A stretch of 64,000 nt of DNA from JAQUCI01 sp034932685 (GCA_034932685.1 JAYFOM010000016.1:13390-77389), one strand, 5' to 3'. Shown: positions 51,589 through 61,692, counted from the first letter of the stretch. Made by a program: numbers and translations. Notes: generated by a model not told the origin, from the sequence alone.

Positions 51589-53166
51589 TTGCTTAAGAAA
51601 ATAAAAAAGAGTTATGATGTATTAGGTAGTAAGCTTTATGATATGTTTAAAAATAGAAAGATCAATAGCTTCGCATTGATTGTTTTTGGTATATTTGTCT
51701 TTGGTTTGTTTTACTACATAACTAAAGCTACACCTTTGGCTGGTGATGATTGGGGTTATGCGATAAATGGTACTAAAGGTAATCCCTTTATGACGGCGAT
51801 ATCATTTTATCAAACATGGTCAGGTAGATTTTTTAGTGAGTTGTGGGGCTTTTTAGTAGCTCCTAACAAAGGATTATGGAATGTATTGAATCCGTTATTC
51901 TTCTTAGCTATTTTTCTTTGTACTACTTTCTTATCGTCTTCTCAACGTACATATATCAGTAGTGGCTTGTTGATTCTAGTTTTAATGTTACGAGTAAGTA
52001 ACAATCTAAGAATGGAAACCTATACATGGATCATGGGGACTACTTATGTAATCCCATTGATGCTTTCATTGATCTACTTTTTGATCATTGAAAAGAAAGT
52101 GATCTTTAAGAAAGAGAATAAACTAGGATGGTATACATATCTTAGTTCAGCTATTGTTTTTTATATCGGATTAACGATGGAAAATATCGCTGCTGCTATA
52201 ATTGGTGCTTTAATCATCATGCTTATTTATTACTTCTATTATCATCACTCTTTTAATAAGAATTTACTTGTAAACTTGTTCTTTAGTAGTATCAGCTTAT
52301 TGATCATGCGTTTATCACCTGGTTCACAAGCTCGTTTATTACGTGATCACGCCATATGGAATCAACAAGGGATATTTACCAAGATCGTTGATAATATGCC
52401 AGCATTCATCAGATATACTTTTATTGATAATCGTTATGTTGTTTTCGCTCTTACTTTGGTATTGATCGCTTTGTTATATAAAAGAGTATTAAAGAATCGG
52501 AATGTTAAAACCATTGGTGGTTCTATCATGATGCTTGGTTATTTATTGACTGTTATTGCCGTTATTGGTGCTAATAAGTTAGCGACAACATTCAATCTTT
52601 CATTTATGAATGTTTTTTTAGAACTTAATAATCCATTGGTTTGGTTATTCTGGCTAGTTTATGTTGTAGTAGTTTTATTCTTGGTTTACAAGTTGATTGA
52701 CAATATTAAATCTAGACAAAAAATATTTTTCTATATAATTGTTGGCGGGGCTGCGAATGTTGTTATGTTATTATCACCAATCTTTGGTTCAAGATCTTCA
52801 CTTTATTTTGTATACTTTCTGATTATTACCATTGTATTACTGTTTAATGAGTTAAAACTAAGTGATGGCAATGTCATATTAGTTTTATCTTTAATTTTAT
52901 TCATTTTTATATGTCAGAGTGCTAATGATTATCGTTTAAGATATGATAAGGTAAGACAGATTCAAAAAGAAAGACTAGCTATCATTCAATATTACAAAGA
53001 TAACCCAGATATTGATGAAATCCATATCCCTCGTATGCCTGTTGACTCAATCCATAGTGCTGATGTCGAAGTTGGTGACGATTATCATTTCGATACCTTT
53101 AAGATGTATTATGGACTCAACCCTAATGCGGTTGTGATCTTTGAGTGGAAGGATTCATACAACTAA
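51589..53166 (+). CDS. DUF6056-like polytopic membrane protein
   Basis: The preferred start is TTG 51589, because AGAGGTG lies 6 bases before it; the in-frame GTG at 51580 is part of that site. The roughly 525-residue protein has about 12 helices and an early external segment LAGDDWGYAINGTKG followed by FYQTWSGRFFSELWGF, the features of the DUF6056/GtrII-type group. These are proposed glycosyltransferases or flippase partners acting on lipid-linked sugars. It sits between the GT2 run and the second flippase, supporting a role in glycan assembly. Confidence 0.75.
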   Translation: MLKKIKKSYDVLGSKLYDMFKNRKINSFALIVFGIFVFGLFYYITKATPLAGDDWGYAINGTKGNPFMTAISFYQTWSGRFFSELWGFLVAPNKGLWNVLNPLFFLAIFLCTTFLSSSQRTYISSGLLILVLMLRVSNNLRMETYTWIMGTTYVIPLMLSLIYFLIIEKKVIFKKENKLGWYTYLSSAIVFYIGLTMENIAAAIIGALIIMLIYYFYYHHSFNKNLLVNLFFSSISLLIMRLSPGSQARLLRDHAIWNQQGIFTKIVDNMPAFIRYTFIDNRYVVFALTLVLIALLYKRVLKNRNVKTIGGSIMMLGYLLTVIAVIGANKLATTFNLSFMNVFLELNNPLVWLFWLVYVVVVLFLVYKLIDNIKSRQKIFFYIIVGGAANVVMLLSPIFGSRSSLYFVYFLIITIVLLFNELKLSDGNVILVLSLILFIFICQSANDYRLRYDKVRQIQKERLAIIQYYKDNPDIDEIHIPRMPVDSIHSADVEVGDDYHFDTFKMYYGLNPNAVVIFEWKDSYN

Positions 53167-53203
53167 CCTTTTTAAGATAACTATTAATAGTAAAGGTTAA
53201 ACT

Positions 53204-54718
53204 ATGCGCACCAAGAACTCATTTTATAATTTTCTGGTTAGTATTATCTCGGGGTTCATTATACCAATCTTAGGCTTTGCTAAGGTTAGGCTTTTTATCG
53301 ACCTTTATGGTTCTGATATAAATGGTCTTTATCTTGTGTTTATCCATATAATCAATTATATCAATATTAGTGAACATGCCTTCTCTTTGGCTTTTAGGCA
53401 ACTGTTATATAAACCTTTAGCGGATAACGATCGCTCATTGATCATTAAGATCTTTTCAGGTGTAAGAAGTATTTACCAGAAAATTGGGGCTTTGATGCTT
53501 GTTGTTGGGTTTGTTGTTGCTTTGATCATGCCAATATTCATAGAATCATCATTACCTACAGGGGTAATAATTGGTTTATTTTTAGTATTAGCATTACCGT
53601 TTGGGTTATCATACTTCATTTTACCACCAAGTTTATTGATCATCGCGGATCAAAAAGAATATCGGATAAGTATATGGATTCAATTGGTAGCTATTATAAG
53701 AATGGTATTAATGATCATTGTGATCATGTTAAAATTACCTTATGTGATCATTTTTGTGATTGAAGGGTTAAATGTGATTGTTGGTAACTTTGTAGCATAT
53801 AAGATTGCTATTAAAAACTATCCTTGGCTTAAGGTTGATAAGAGCATTAAAACAAATGCTGATTTTATGAAAAACGCTAAACATACCCTTATCCAAAGAC
53901 TTGCCTTTCTAGCAATAAATAATACAGATAGTATCATTATTTCGCGCTTTATAAACTTAACGGCAGTAAGCGTATATGGTGCTTATAACTATTTAATTGA
54001 AGCAACTTTGAGGATAGTGCATAGTGCTATCACATCACCCATCAATAGTTTTGGTAATCTATTCAATAGTGATAATGAAAAATCATATCGAGTCTTTAAA
54101 GAGTATTATGAGTTTACTTTGTTTTTTGCGTCAGTATTGAGCATTTGTATTTTTGTTGTTTTAGATCAATTTGTTTATATTTGGATGCAGCAACAATCAT
54201 ATATACTACCACTTAGCATCTCAGTGATCTTTGCTTTGAATGTTTTTTATCTAACCCAACGTGAAGCTATCATCATTATAAGAGATGCCAACCGACTGTT
54301 TATTGACGCTAAAAAGAATGCCTATCTAATGACACTTGTTAAGATTTTAGGATCACTTTTACTAGTAAAAGCATTGGGAATCACTGGTATCTTGTTGGCT
54401 ACTTTAATTACGTATTATTTTATTGATCTAGCTTACAATCCAAAGTTGGTATTTGAAAAAGTATTTAAAGTTAAGCCAATAGAGTACTATCGTGTATTCT
54501 TTGTAAAATTGGTTTTAGCTATTTTTCTATCTTATACTTTCTACATTTTATATCGCTCACAAGCAGTTTTTGTTACATCTTCACTTTTACATTTTGTAAT
54601 TTCTTTGGTAATATTGGGGGGAAGTGTTGTATTAATACTATTTATCGTCTACTATGTCATGTTTTCTTCATTTCGTGATTTAGTGAAAAGAGGACTTAAG
54701 TTGTTACGATTAAGATAA
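53204..54718 (+). CDS. Wzx-type oligosaccharide flippase (second)
   Basis: This is a 504-residue membrane protein with 12-14 helices. It opens YNFLVSIISGFIIPILGFAKVRLFIDLYGSDINGLYLVF and later has LAINNTDSIIISRF near 237, the usual middle signature of Wzx-like transporters. It differs strongly from the flippase at 30983-32434, so the island may export two different glycans. It ends 11 bases before the LTA-synthase-like gene. Confidence 0.85.
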   Translation: MRTKNSFYNFLVSIISGFIIPILGFAKVRLFIDLYGSDINGLYLVFIHIINYINISEHAFSLAFRQLLYKPLADNDRSLIIKIFSGVRSIYQKIGALMLVVGFVVALIMPIFIESSLPTGVIIGLFLVLALPFGLSYFILPPSLLIIADQKEYRISIWIQLVAIIRMVLMIIVIMLKLPYVIIFVIEGLNVIVGNFVAYKIAIKNYPWLKVDKSIKTNADFMKNAKHTLIQRLAFLAINNTDSIIISRFINLTAVSVYGAYNYLIEATLRIVHSAITSPINSFGNLFNSDNEKSYRVFKEYYEFTLFFASVLSICIFVVLDQFVYIWMQQQSYILPLSISVIFALNVFYLTQREAIIIIRDANRLFIDAKKNAYLMTLVKILGSLLLVKALGITGILLATLITYYFIDLAYNPKLVFEKVFKVKPIEYYRVFFVKLVLAIFLSYTFYILYRSQAVFVTSSLLHFVISLVILGGSVVLILFIVYYVMFSSFRDLVKRGLKLLRLR

Positions 54719-54729
54719 GGAGTGTATTT

Positions 54730-56616
54730 ATGTTAAAAAAAATATTCGATAGGATCAGTAAGCAATTTGATGTCGATTTTAGGCTTAAGCTAATTGTCGT
54801 GATACTGATCTTTTTATATGCTTTATTGTTGAATATATATTTTGGATTACCAGAGTATGGTATTTATCATCAATTAATGATCGTGCTTAGTTTGCTTGGT
54901 ATATGGATGATATTACCAAAACTCATCGATCGAATATTTCTTTTTATCACCATGTTAATATATGGTCTTTATGTATTAGGTCAAATTGTCTTTTATCGGG
55001 GTTTTCAGACTTATTTCTATATTGAATATGCATTTTCAATGCGTAATGAAGTTGTAGGGGTTATGAGTAGCGTTTTTGAACTAATAAAGTTAAATGACTA
55101 CTTAGTATTAGCACTATACTTTGTAATTTGGGGAATGATCACCTTTATCTTTTATAAGATCAAATTAAAACATCGCTTTAGTTTCTATATCAATATATTA
55201 GTTGGTGTAACATTGTTTGCACTAACTACATTCTTTAACATGTCGTTTCAGAAACAATTAAGCGCAACGGATGTTGATTCATTTACTTACAATGAATCAG
55301 ATCGTTATCTATACGATGTAATTCCATCACCAGAAGCTTACGTGATCAAATTTGGGGTTAATGCGTTTTTAATGAATGATTTGTATAATGTGGTAATAAA
55401 ACCAGTTTTACAGGATCATAGTGAAAAACAGGCTGCGATTGAAGCGTATCTATTAAGTAGAGAATACGACCAAACTATCAATAACGCTTATACTGGTGTT
55501 TTAGCTGATAGAAATCTGATCATTATTCAAGGTGAATCATTAACAAACATGGGAATTGATCCTACTTTGACTCCTACTTTATATAAGATATATCAAGAAG
55601 GGGTATCTTTTGAGAACTTTGATGCACCACTTTTACCTGGTTCAACAAGTGATACTGAGATCATGATACAAAACAGTCTGTATCCTGTTACTGGCGGATT
55701 TGCGACGATGCATGCTTATGCTTATAATAACTATCCAGTCACATTAGCCAAACTATTTAAAACTAATGATTATCAAACTGATATCTATCATAATAATTAT
55801 GGCACTTACTATAATCGAGATGTGTTTTATGGTAATGATGCTTATGATATGTTTTTTGAACCAGTTGAGATGGGGCTTGAAAACATGTGTTCGGATTATG
55901 AGATGTTAAATCATGCTTCATGGATCATTGCTGAAAAAGATAGATTCTATAGCTACATAATCGCATATAGTGGCCATCAGCCATATAATTTTATATCGGT
56001 TGAAGATCCAACAATGTCAAGAAATGCTTATGATGAATATATGGGTTATGTAAAAGAAATCGAACTGGTATATCCTGATTTGAATGAGTTTGCGAAATCA
56101 TACTTAGCTAAGTGTATGAGTCTTGATCGTGGGGTTGAAAAACTACTTTATGCATTAGAAGCCTATGGCAGACTTGATAATACAACAATCGTGTTATTTG
56201 GTGATCATATGATCAAGGGTTATGACGAAGCTGAAAATGTAGATACACTAGCAACATTGAATATTGAAAAGGTTACGATACCACTTATCATTTGGGATAA
56301 AAACTTAGAGCCAACAGTAGTTGAAAAGTATGCTAACAGTCTTGATGTCTTACCAACATTAATGAACATGTTTAATATCGATTATGATAGAACAAAAGTG
56401 TTTGGTTACGATATCTTTGATGAAGACTATATTGGTTTTTACTTTACAGTTAATGGCACAGTAATATCAAAGGATTTTGTATATAGCTATATTGATGGAT
56501 TAACTATCAAAAATGATATGACAAGTGAAGAAGCAATGTATTGGGTAAATGATTTCCGTAAAACAATGGAGATTTCATCATATATAATTGAGACTGATCA
56601 CTTCGCTAAGCGTTAG
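54730..56616 (+). CDS. LTA-synthase-family sulfatase-type phosphoglycerol transferase
   Basis: The 628-residue protein has five N-terminal membrane helices (about 18-175) and a large external alkaline-phosphatase/sulfatase domain. NLIIIQGESLTNMGI carries the metal-binding Glu, GSTSDTEIM contains the catalytic Thr 306, and later SGHQPYNF, VLFGDHM supply metal ligands. Such enzymes use phosphatidylglycerol to transfer glycerol phosphate to lipoteichoic acid or to other glycans. Its position at the end of the glycan cluster suggests decoration of the exported polymer, rather than general LTA synthesis. AAGGAG precedes the start. Confidence 0.9.
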   Translation: MLKKIFDRISKQFDVDFRLKLIVVILIFLYALLLNIYFGLPEYGIYHQLMIVLSLLGIWMILPKLIDRIFLFITMLIYGLYVLGQIVFYRGFQTYFYIEYAFSMRNEVVGVMSSVFELIKLNDYLVLALYFVIWGMITFIFYKIKLKHRFSFYINILVGVTLFALTTFFNMSFQKQLSATDVDSFTYNESDRYLYDVIPSPEAYVIKFGVNAFLMNDLYNVVIKPVLQDHSEKQAAIEAYLLSREYDQTINNAYTGVLADRNLIIIQGESLTNMGIDPTLTPTLYKIYQEGVSFENFDAPLLPGSTSDTEIMIQNSLYPVTGGFATMHAYAYNNYPVTLAKLFKTNDYQTDIYHNNYGTYYNRDVFYGNDAYDMFFEPVEMGLENMCSDYEMLNHASWIIAEKDRFYSYIIAYSGHQPYNFISVEDPTMSRNAYDEYMGYVKEIELVYPDLNEFAKSYLAKCMSLDRGVEKLLYALEAYGRLDNTTIVLFGDHMIKGYDEAENVDTLATLNIEKVTIPLIIWDKNLEPTVVEKYANSLDVLPTLMNMFNIDYDRTKVFGYDIFDEDYIGFYFTVNGTVISKDFVYSYIDGLTIKNDMTSEEAMYWVNDFRKTMEISSYIIETDHFAKR

Positions 56617-56625
56617 TCAACTGTA

Positions 56626-56654
56626 TTGAATAAAGTAATGAATAATCTTATAAT
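56626..56654 (+). promoter_or_regulatory. Sigma-A-type promoter of the phosphotransacylase gene
   Basis: TTGAAT and TATAAT are exactly 17 bases apart, 20 bases before the start codon. Confidence 0.75.
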
Positions 56655-56674
56655 CTAAGAGAAAGAGGACAGAT

Positions 56675-57247
56675 ATGAAAGAGAAAGTATTAGTAGAAAT
56701 TTCCGCAAGACATATGCATCTAAGTAATGAGCACTTGGCGATATTGTTTGGTGAAGGACACCAATTAACACCTAAAAAGGATTTATCACAACCAGGACAA
56801 TTTGCCTGTGAAGAGAAAGTAATGGTTGTTGGTAGTAGGGGTGAGATGGCAATGAGTATTCTTGGGCCAACTCGTAAAGAATCACAAGTTGAAATATCAC
56901 TTACTGATGCCCGTAGTTTAGGTATTGATGCATTAGTAAGAGAGTCAGGTAATATTGAAGGAACTAATGGCTGTAAACTGGTTGGCCCAAAAGGCGAAGT
57001 TATTTTAAGTAAAGGGGTAATCGCTGCTAAAAGACACATTCATCTTACAGCGGAAGATGCTGTTAGATTAGATGTTAAAGACAGTGAAATTGTTAGTGTT
57101 AAGATTGAAACGGCTGATCGTACAACAACTTATGGCGATGTTGTAGTAAGAGTACGTAATGATTTTGCGGCTGCTATGCATATAGATACTGATGAAGGAA
57201 ACGCGGCTGGAATCAAAGGCGTAGCTTATGGAGAGATAGTTAAGTAA
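56675..57247 (+). CDS. pduL: PduL-type phosphate acyltransferase
   Basis: The 190-residue protein converts acyl-CoA and phosphate to acyl phosphate and CoA, linking acetyl-CoA to ATP through acetate kinase. It has the PduL hallmarks: SARHMHLS at 10-17 (His 13 and His 15), AKRHIHLT near 122 and MHIDTDEGNAAG near 168. The residues at these three sites bind zinc. No microcompartment shell genes or encapsulation-peptide extension are present, so it probably acts free in the cytosol in place of a standard Pta. It has its own promoter. Confidence 0.95.
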   Translation: MKEKVLVEISARHMHLSNEHLAILFGEGHQLTPKKDLSQPGQFACEEKVMVVGSRGEMAMSILGPTRKESQVEISLTDARSLGIDALVRESGNIEGTNGCKLVGPKGEVILSKGVIAAKRHIHLTAEDAVRLDVKDSEIVSVKIETADRTTTYGDVVVRVRNDFAAAMHIDTDEGNAAGIKGVAYGEIVK

Positions 57248-57505
57248 GTCATTTAATATAGAATTAGTCATCGGTATTAAAATACTGACATAATCTAATC
57301 ATAAAACAAAACAAGCAATAAGAAAGAATAAAATATGTTATTAGCATTGAACTATTATTTTTTATCATGTTAATTGTTAGACTGGGTTTAAATCTAGTAG
57401 TTATAATTACACGTGAGGTCATTTCAACTAATTATAGAAAAGATAAAAAATATTAGATTAACGCGGAAAGAACTTGATAATATCAAGAATTACTATGGTG
57501 AATAA

Positions 57506-59329
57506 ATGGCTTTTTTACCAATCAATAAAAATGAAATGTTGGCAAGAGGATGGAATGAAGTCGATTTTGTCTTGATCAGTGGGGATGCTTATGTCGATCA
57601 TCCGTCTTTTGGTGTTGCTATTATCTCAAGAGTGCTTGAAGCACATAATTTTAAGGTTGGTATCATTGCCCAACCTAATTGGAAAAATGATGATGATTTT
57701 ATGGTTTTTGATCAACCGCGCTTAGGGTTTTTAGTTACTTCTGGTAACATTGATTCGATGGTCAATCATTACACTGTAAATAAGAAAAGACGTAAAGAAG
57801 ATAAATATAGTGATGAAGCTAAGGCTGATAAAAGACCTGATCGAGCGGTCATTGTATATACCCAGATCATCAAACGATTATTTCCTGATATACCAGTGAT
57901 CATTGGCGGAATCGAAGCTTCTCTAAGAAGATTAGCACACTATGATTATTGGGATGATAAGGTTAGAAATAGTATCATGATTGATTCACAAGCTGATCTA
58001 TTAGTTTATGGTATGGCTGAAAGAGTGATTGTTGAAATAGCTGAGGCGCTTGATAGTGGGCTTGAAGTTGAACACATAACTTATATAAAAGGAACAGCGT
58101 ATAAAACAAAGACGCTTGATACTGATGCGTTATTATTACCTGATATCAATGCGATAAAAGAAGATAAGAAGAAATATTGCGAGAGTTTCAAGATGCAATA
58201 TGATAATCGCGATGCGTTAAACGCGAAGCGATTAATTGAGTCATATCCAGGTTGGTACATTGTTGTTAATCAACCAGCTTTGCCATTAAGTCAACAAGAA
58301 ATGGATGATATTTATGATCGCGATTATGAATATCGTCCCCATCCAATGTATAAACATGTTCCAGCTTTTGATGAGGTTCAATTTAGTATCATAAGTAATC
58401 GGGGTTGTTTTGGCTCATGTAGTTTTTGTGCTTTAACAGCTCATCAAGGTAGGATCATTTCATCACGTAGCGCCAACTCAATCATCAATGAAGCCAAAAA
58501 GATGATTCAGCAACCAGACTTTAAAGGGTATATTCATGATGTAGGGGGTCCTACCGCTAATTTTTATACACCAAGTTGTGATAAACAACTAACACATGGT
58601 ACATGTGTTGATAAAGAGTGCTTGTATCCTGAGCCATGTAATAACTTAAAAGTTGATCATAGCGAGTACTTGGCGATATTAAGGTCATTACGTTCGCTTC
58701 CCAATGTAAAAAAGGTATTTGTTAGATCAGGACTGCGATATGATTACTTGATTTATGATAAAAACGAAGCCTTCTTTGATGAGTTAGTTCAACATCACAT
58801 ATCAGGACAACTTAAGGTAGCACCAGAACATATAAGTCCTAATGTACTGCGTTATATGCATAAGCCAAGTCGAAAAGTCTATGACCTTTTTGTGGCAATG
58901 TATGAAGAAAAGAATCAAAAGTTTAAAAAAGATCAATACTTAATTCCCTATCTTATTAGTTCACATCCTGGTAGTACCCTTGATGATGCTATTGCATTAG
59001 CGTTATATCTTAAAAAACAACGTTATCTACCTGAACAGGTACAAGATTTTTATCCAACACCAGCAACAGCAGCTACGTGTATGTATTATACAGAGATTGA
59101 TCCTTTTACCATGAAAAAGGTTTATGTAGCTAAAGATTTACAAGAAAAACAGCTTCAAAGAGCCTTGTTACATTTTAATAATCCGCACAATCATGAACTA
59201 GTGATTAAGGCATTACAACAAGCTAAACGTGAGGATTTGATTGGTAATGATGAACATTGTCTTGTTAAGGCAAAACCGTATTTTAAAAAGGAAAGTAATA
59301 AGATCAAGGCAAAAAGAAGAAGTAGTTAG
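57506..59329 (+). CDS. YgiQ-family radical SAM protein
   Basis: The 607-residue protein has a UPF0313/YgiQ N-terminal domain (AFLPINKNEMLARGWNEVDF), and the radical SAM CxxxCxxC motif RGCFGSCSFC with Cys 301, 305 and 308. The C-terminal part carries KVAPEHISPNVLRYMHKP and YLISSHPG, typical of YgiQ. It uses SAM and a [4Fe-4S] cluster, but the reaction catalysed by YgiQ is not known. A 258-base spacer precedes it. The ribosome site is weak (GGTGA). It is a single gene. Confidence 0.93.
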   Translation: MAFLPINKNEMLARGWNEVDFVLISGDAYVDHPSFGVAIISRVLEAHNFKVGIIAQPNWKNDDDFMVFDQPRLGFLVTSGNIDSMVNHYTVNKKRRKEDKYSDEAKADKRPDRAVIVYTQIIKRLFPDIPVIIGGIEASLRRLAHYDYWDDKVRNSIMIDSQADLLVYGMAERVIVEIAEALDSGLEVEHITYIKGTAYKTKTLDTDALLLPDINAIKEDKKKYCESFKMQYDNRDALNAKRLIESYPGWYIVVNQPALPLSQQEMDDIYDRDYEYRPHPMYKHVPAFDEVQFSIISNRGCFGSCSFCALTAHQGRIISSRSANSIINEAKKMIQQPDFKGYIHDVGGPTANFYTPSCDKQLTHGTCVDKECLYPEPCNNLKVDHSEYLAILRSLRSLPNVKKVFVRSGLRYDYLIYDKNEAFFDELVQHHISGQLKVAPEHISPNVLRYMHKPSRKVYDLFVAMYEEKNQKFKKDQYLIPYLISSHPGSTLDDAIALALYLKKQRYLPEQVQDFYPTPATAATCMYYTEIDPFTMKKVYVAKDLQEKQLQRALLHFNNPHNHELVIKALQQAKREDLIGNDEHCLVKAKPYFKKESNKIKAKRRSS

Positions 59330-59376
59330 TAGAAACTAATATTAGTGTATATTGATTCATAATATATATATAAATA

Positions 59377-59385
59377 TGCTATAAT
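59377..59385 (+). promoter_or_regulatory. Extended -10 promoter of the nagA pair
   Basis: TGCTATAAT lies 22 bases before the first nagA start, with AGGAGGA between. Confidence 0.55.
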
Positions 59386-59407
59386 TTATTCAATAGGAGG
59401 AATAGAT

Positions 59408-60544
59408 ATGCTTATTCAAAGTAAAAGGGTTTGGTTGGCTGATCAGTTTGTACCAGCACAAATCGAAATAGAAGGTTCAATAATTAAAGCAATATATCCA
59501 TATCAGACCAAAGTGGTTGATAAGGATTATGGCAACTCACGCATCATTCCTGGCATGATCGATGTTCACTGTCACGGAGCCTATGGTTTTGATACTAATG
59601 ATGGTGAAGGTGGAGGCTTAGAAATGTGGGCTAAACATCTTCCCGAAGAAGGTATTACTGGGTTTTTGCCAACTACCGTAACGCAAGGGGTTGATGTTTT
59701 GACCAATGCTTTAGTTGGAGTTGCTAAATATATGAGAAAAGAACAAAAAGGAGCTCAAGTATTGGGTGTGAACTTTGAGGGTCCATATTTAAATACTAAA
59801 TTTAAAGGCGCTCAACCAGAACAATTTATCGTTGTACCAACAATTGAGCAATTTAAAGCATACCAAGATGCGGCTGAAGGTAATATCAAGATCATTACCC
59901 TAGCTACGGAGAAAGATCCAGATTACGCTTTGACAAGGTATGCATCATCAAATGGTACGGTTGTATCGATCGGACATTCAGGTGCAACATATGAAGAAGC
60001 TCTAATGGGTGTTGCTAACGGTGCTATGAGTATGACACATGTCTTTAATGGCATGACGGGTTTCCATCATCGCGAACCAGGACTTGTTGGGGCAGCGATG
60101 AGAATCAAAGAAGTATATGGTGAGATAATTACTGATGGAAATCATGTTCATTGGGCAGCTATCAATAACTTTGTTATGGATAAAGGACCAAATCACGCGG
60201 TAATGATCACTGATTCATTAAGATGTAAAGGATCACCTGAAGGTATTTATGATCTTGGTGGTCAAAGTGTTGAAGTTAGAGCTAATGGCAGTGCCTACTT
60301 AGTCGGTACAAACACCTTAGCTGGTAGTTCATTGAAATTTAATGAAGGATTAAGAAATTTGATTGAATATGTACAAGTACCAGTGAACTATGCGATCAAT
60401 ATGGTATCACTTAACGCTGCTAAGATGTTAAGAATTGATGATCATAAAGGTAAACTAGTTGCTGGTTATGACGCAGACATTGTAGTATTAGATAATGAAT
60501 ATAACGTTGAGCAGACATATAGCTTAGGAAAAGCTCAATTATAA
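59408..60544 (+). CDS. nagA: N-acetylglucosamine-6-phosphate deacetylase, copy 1
   Basis: This metal-dependent hydrolase removes acetate from N-acetylglucosamine 6-phosphate. The 378-residue protein has VHCHG with His 54 and His 56, NFEGPYLN with the metal Glu near 125, IGHSG near 190, THVFNGMTGFHHREPG near 213 and ITDS with the catalytic Asp 269. All the residues expected for activity are visible. A second gene of the same length starts 11 bases after it. nagB lies 2.2 kb downstream, so the group degrades amino sugars from wall turnover or the host. Confidence 0.93.
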   Translation: MLIQSKRVWLADQFVPAQIEIEGSIIKAIYPYQTKVVDKDYGNSRIIPGMIDVHCHGAYGFDTNDGEGGGLEMWAKHLPEEGITGFLPTTVTQGVDVLTNALVGVAKYMRKEQKGAQVLGVNFEGPYLNTKFKGAQPEQFIVVPTIEQFKAYQDAAEGNIKIITLATEKDPDYALTRYASSNGTVVSIGHSGATYEEALMGVANGAMSMTHVFNGMTGFHHREPGLVGAAMRIKEVYGEIITDGNHVHWAAINNFVMDKGPNHAVMITDSLRCKGSPEGIYDLGGQSVEVRANGSAYLVGTNTLAGSSLKFNEGLRNLIEYVQVPVNYAINMVSLNAAKMLRIDDHKGKLVAGYDADIVVLDNEYNVEQTYSLGKAQL

Positions 60545-60555
60545 AGGAGAAAAAT

Positions 60556-61692
60556 ATGATAATTCAAAGTAAGAGAGTTTGGTTTGATGAAGCATTCAGA
60601 CCGTTACAACTAGAAATAACCAAAGACAAGATCACAAAAGTAATGCCTTATAATCACGTTTCAGTAGATAAAGATTATGGAGATCTTAGAATCACTCCAG
60701 GGTTGATCGATATCCACAATCATGGATTTAACGGCAATGACACCAATCATGCGACTGAAGAATGGCTTAAGGACTGGATGGCCTATCTTCCTACAGAAGG
60801 TGTTACCAGTACTCTACCGACAACATCAAGTGCTAGTGAAGAAAACATTCTTAAGGGTCTTGAAGCCGTTGCTAATGTGATGGAACAAAAGTATCGTGGT
60901 ACAAACATACTTGGCGTTTATTCAGAAGGACCATTCATCAGTGAAAAATTTAGAGGTGCTCAAGATTTCGCATTTAGAGTAATACCGACACTTGAAACTT
61001 ATGAGAAATATCAAAAAGCAGCTAGAGGTAATTTAATCTATGTCATGGTTGCTCCAGAAGAACTTGATGAAGACATGACTTTCATTCGTCATTGTGTTTC
61101 TCAGGGCTTGGTAGTTGCTTTAGGACATACTGGTGCTAGTTTTGATATTATCACAAAGGCAAGAGCAGCTGGTGCTAAAATCTTCACGCATACTTTTAAT
61201 GGTATGTTAGGACTACATCATCGCGAGCCAGGAGTTGTTGGTGCAGCAATGTATTATGATGATATGTATGCTGAAATCGTTGGAGATGGTGTTCATGTTA
61301 ATAAGGATGTTGCCAATGTATTAGCGCGAATCAAAGGAAAAGACAAGCTGATCACTGTTACTGATTCCGTACAAATTAAAGGTTTGCCACCAGGAGAAAG
61401 ACAAATGAAAGATCGTTTTGTCATAATTGGTGAAGATGGAGTTGGTCGCTTACCAAATGGTACACTTGCTGGATCAAGTGCCAAATTAAATATGTTACTA
61501 AAGCATCAAATTGAAAAAGCTAAGATCGATGAAGTTACGGCTATTAACTCTGTAACTTGTAATCCGGCTAAATTACTAAATTTCGGTCATCGTAAGGGTT
61601 ACTTAAATGTTAACTACGACGCTGATATTGCCGTATTTAATGATGATTACACCTTAAAACAGACATATGTCTTGGGTGAGGAAATGCTTTAA
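60556..61692 (+). CDS. nagA: N-acetylglucosamine-6-phosphate deacetylase, copy 2
   Basis: The second protein also has 378 residues and a nearly identical layout: IHNHG with His 54 and His 56, YSEGPFIS, LGHTG, THTFNGMLGLHHREPG and VTDS with Asp 270. The sequences differ widely outside these motifs, so this is an old duplication rather than a recent copy. The catalytic set is complete, and a different sugar (for example N-acetylgalactosamine 6-phosphate, the AgaA role) is a fair possibility. It shares the transcript of the first copy and ends at a terminator. Confidence 0.9.
   Translation: MIIQSKRVWFDEAFRPLQLEITKDKITKVMPYNHVSVDKDYGDLRITPGLIDIHNHGFNGNDTNHATEEWLKDWMAYLPTEGVTSTLPTTSSASEENILKGLEAVANVMEQKYRGTNILGVYSEGPFISEKFRGAQDFAFRVIPTLETYEKYQKAARGNLIYVMVAPEELDEDMTFIRHCVSQGLVVALGHTGASFDIITKARAAGAKIFTHTFNGMLGLHHREPGVVGAAMYYDDMYAEIVGDGVHVNKDVANVLARIKGKDKLITVTDSVQIKGLPPGERQMKDRFVIIGEDGVGRLPNGTLAGSSAKLNMLLKHQIEKAKIDEVTAINSVTCNPAKLLNFGHRKGYLNVNYDADIAVFNDDYTLKQTYVLGEEML

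Noticed and set aside
56617..57039. Minus-strand frame of 140 codons
   Set aside because: It is opposite the PduL gene, whose three His motifs are all in frame.
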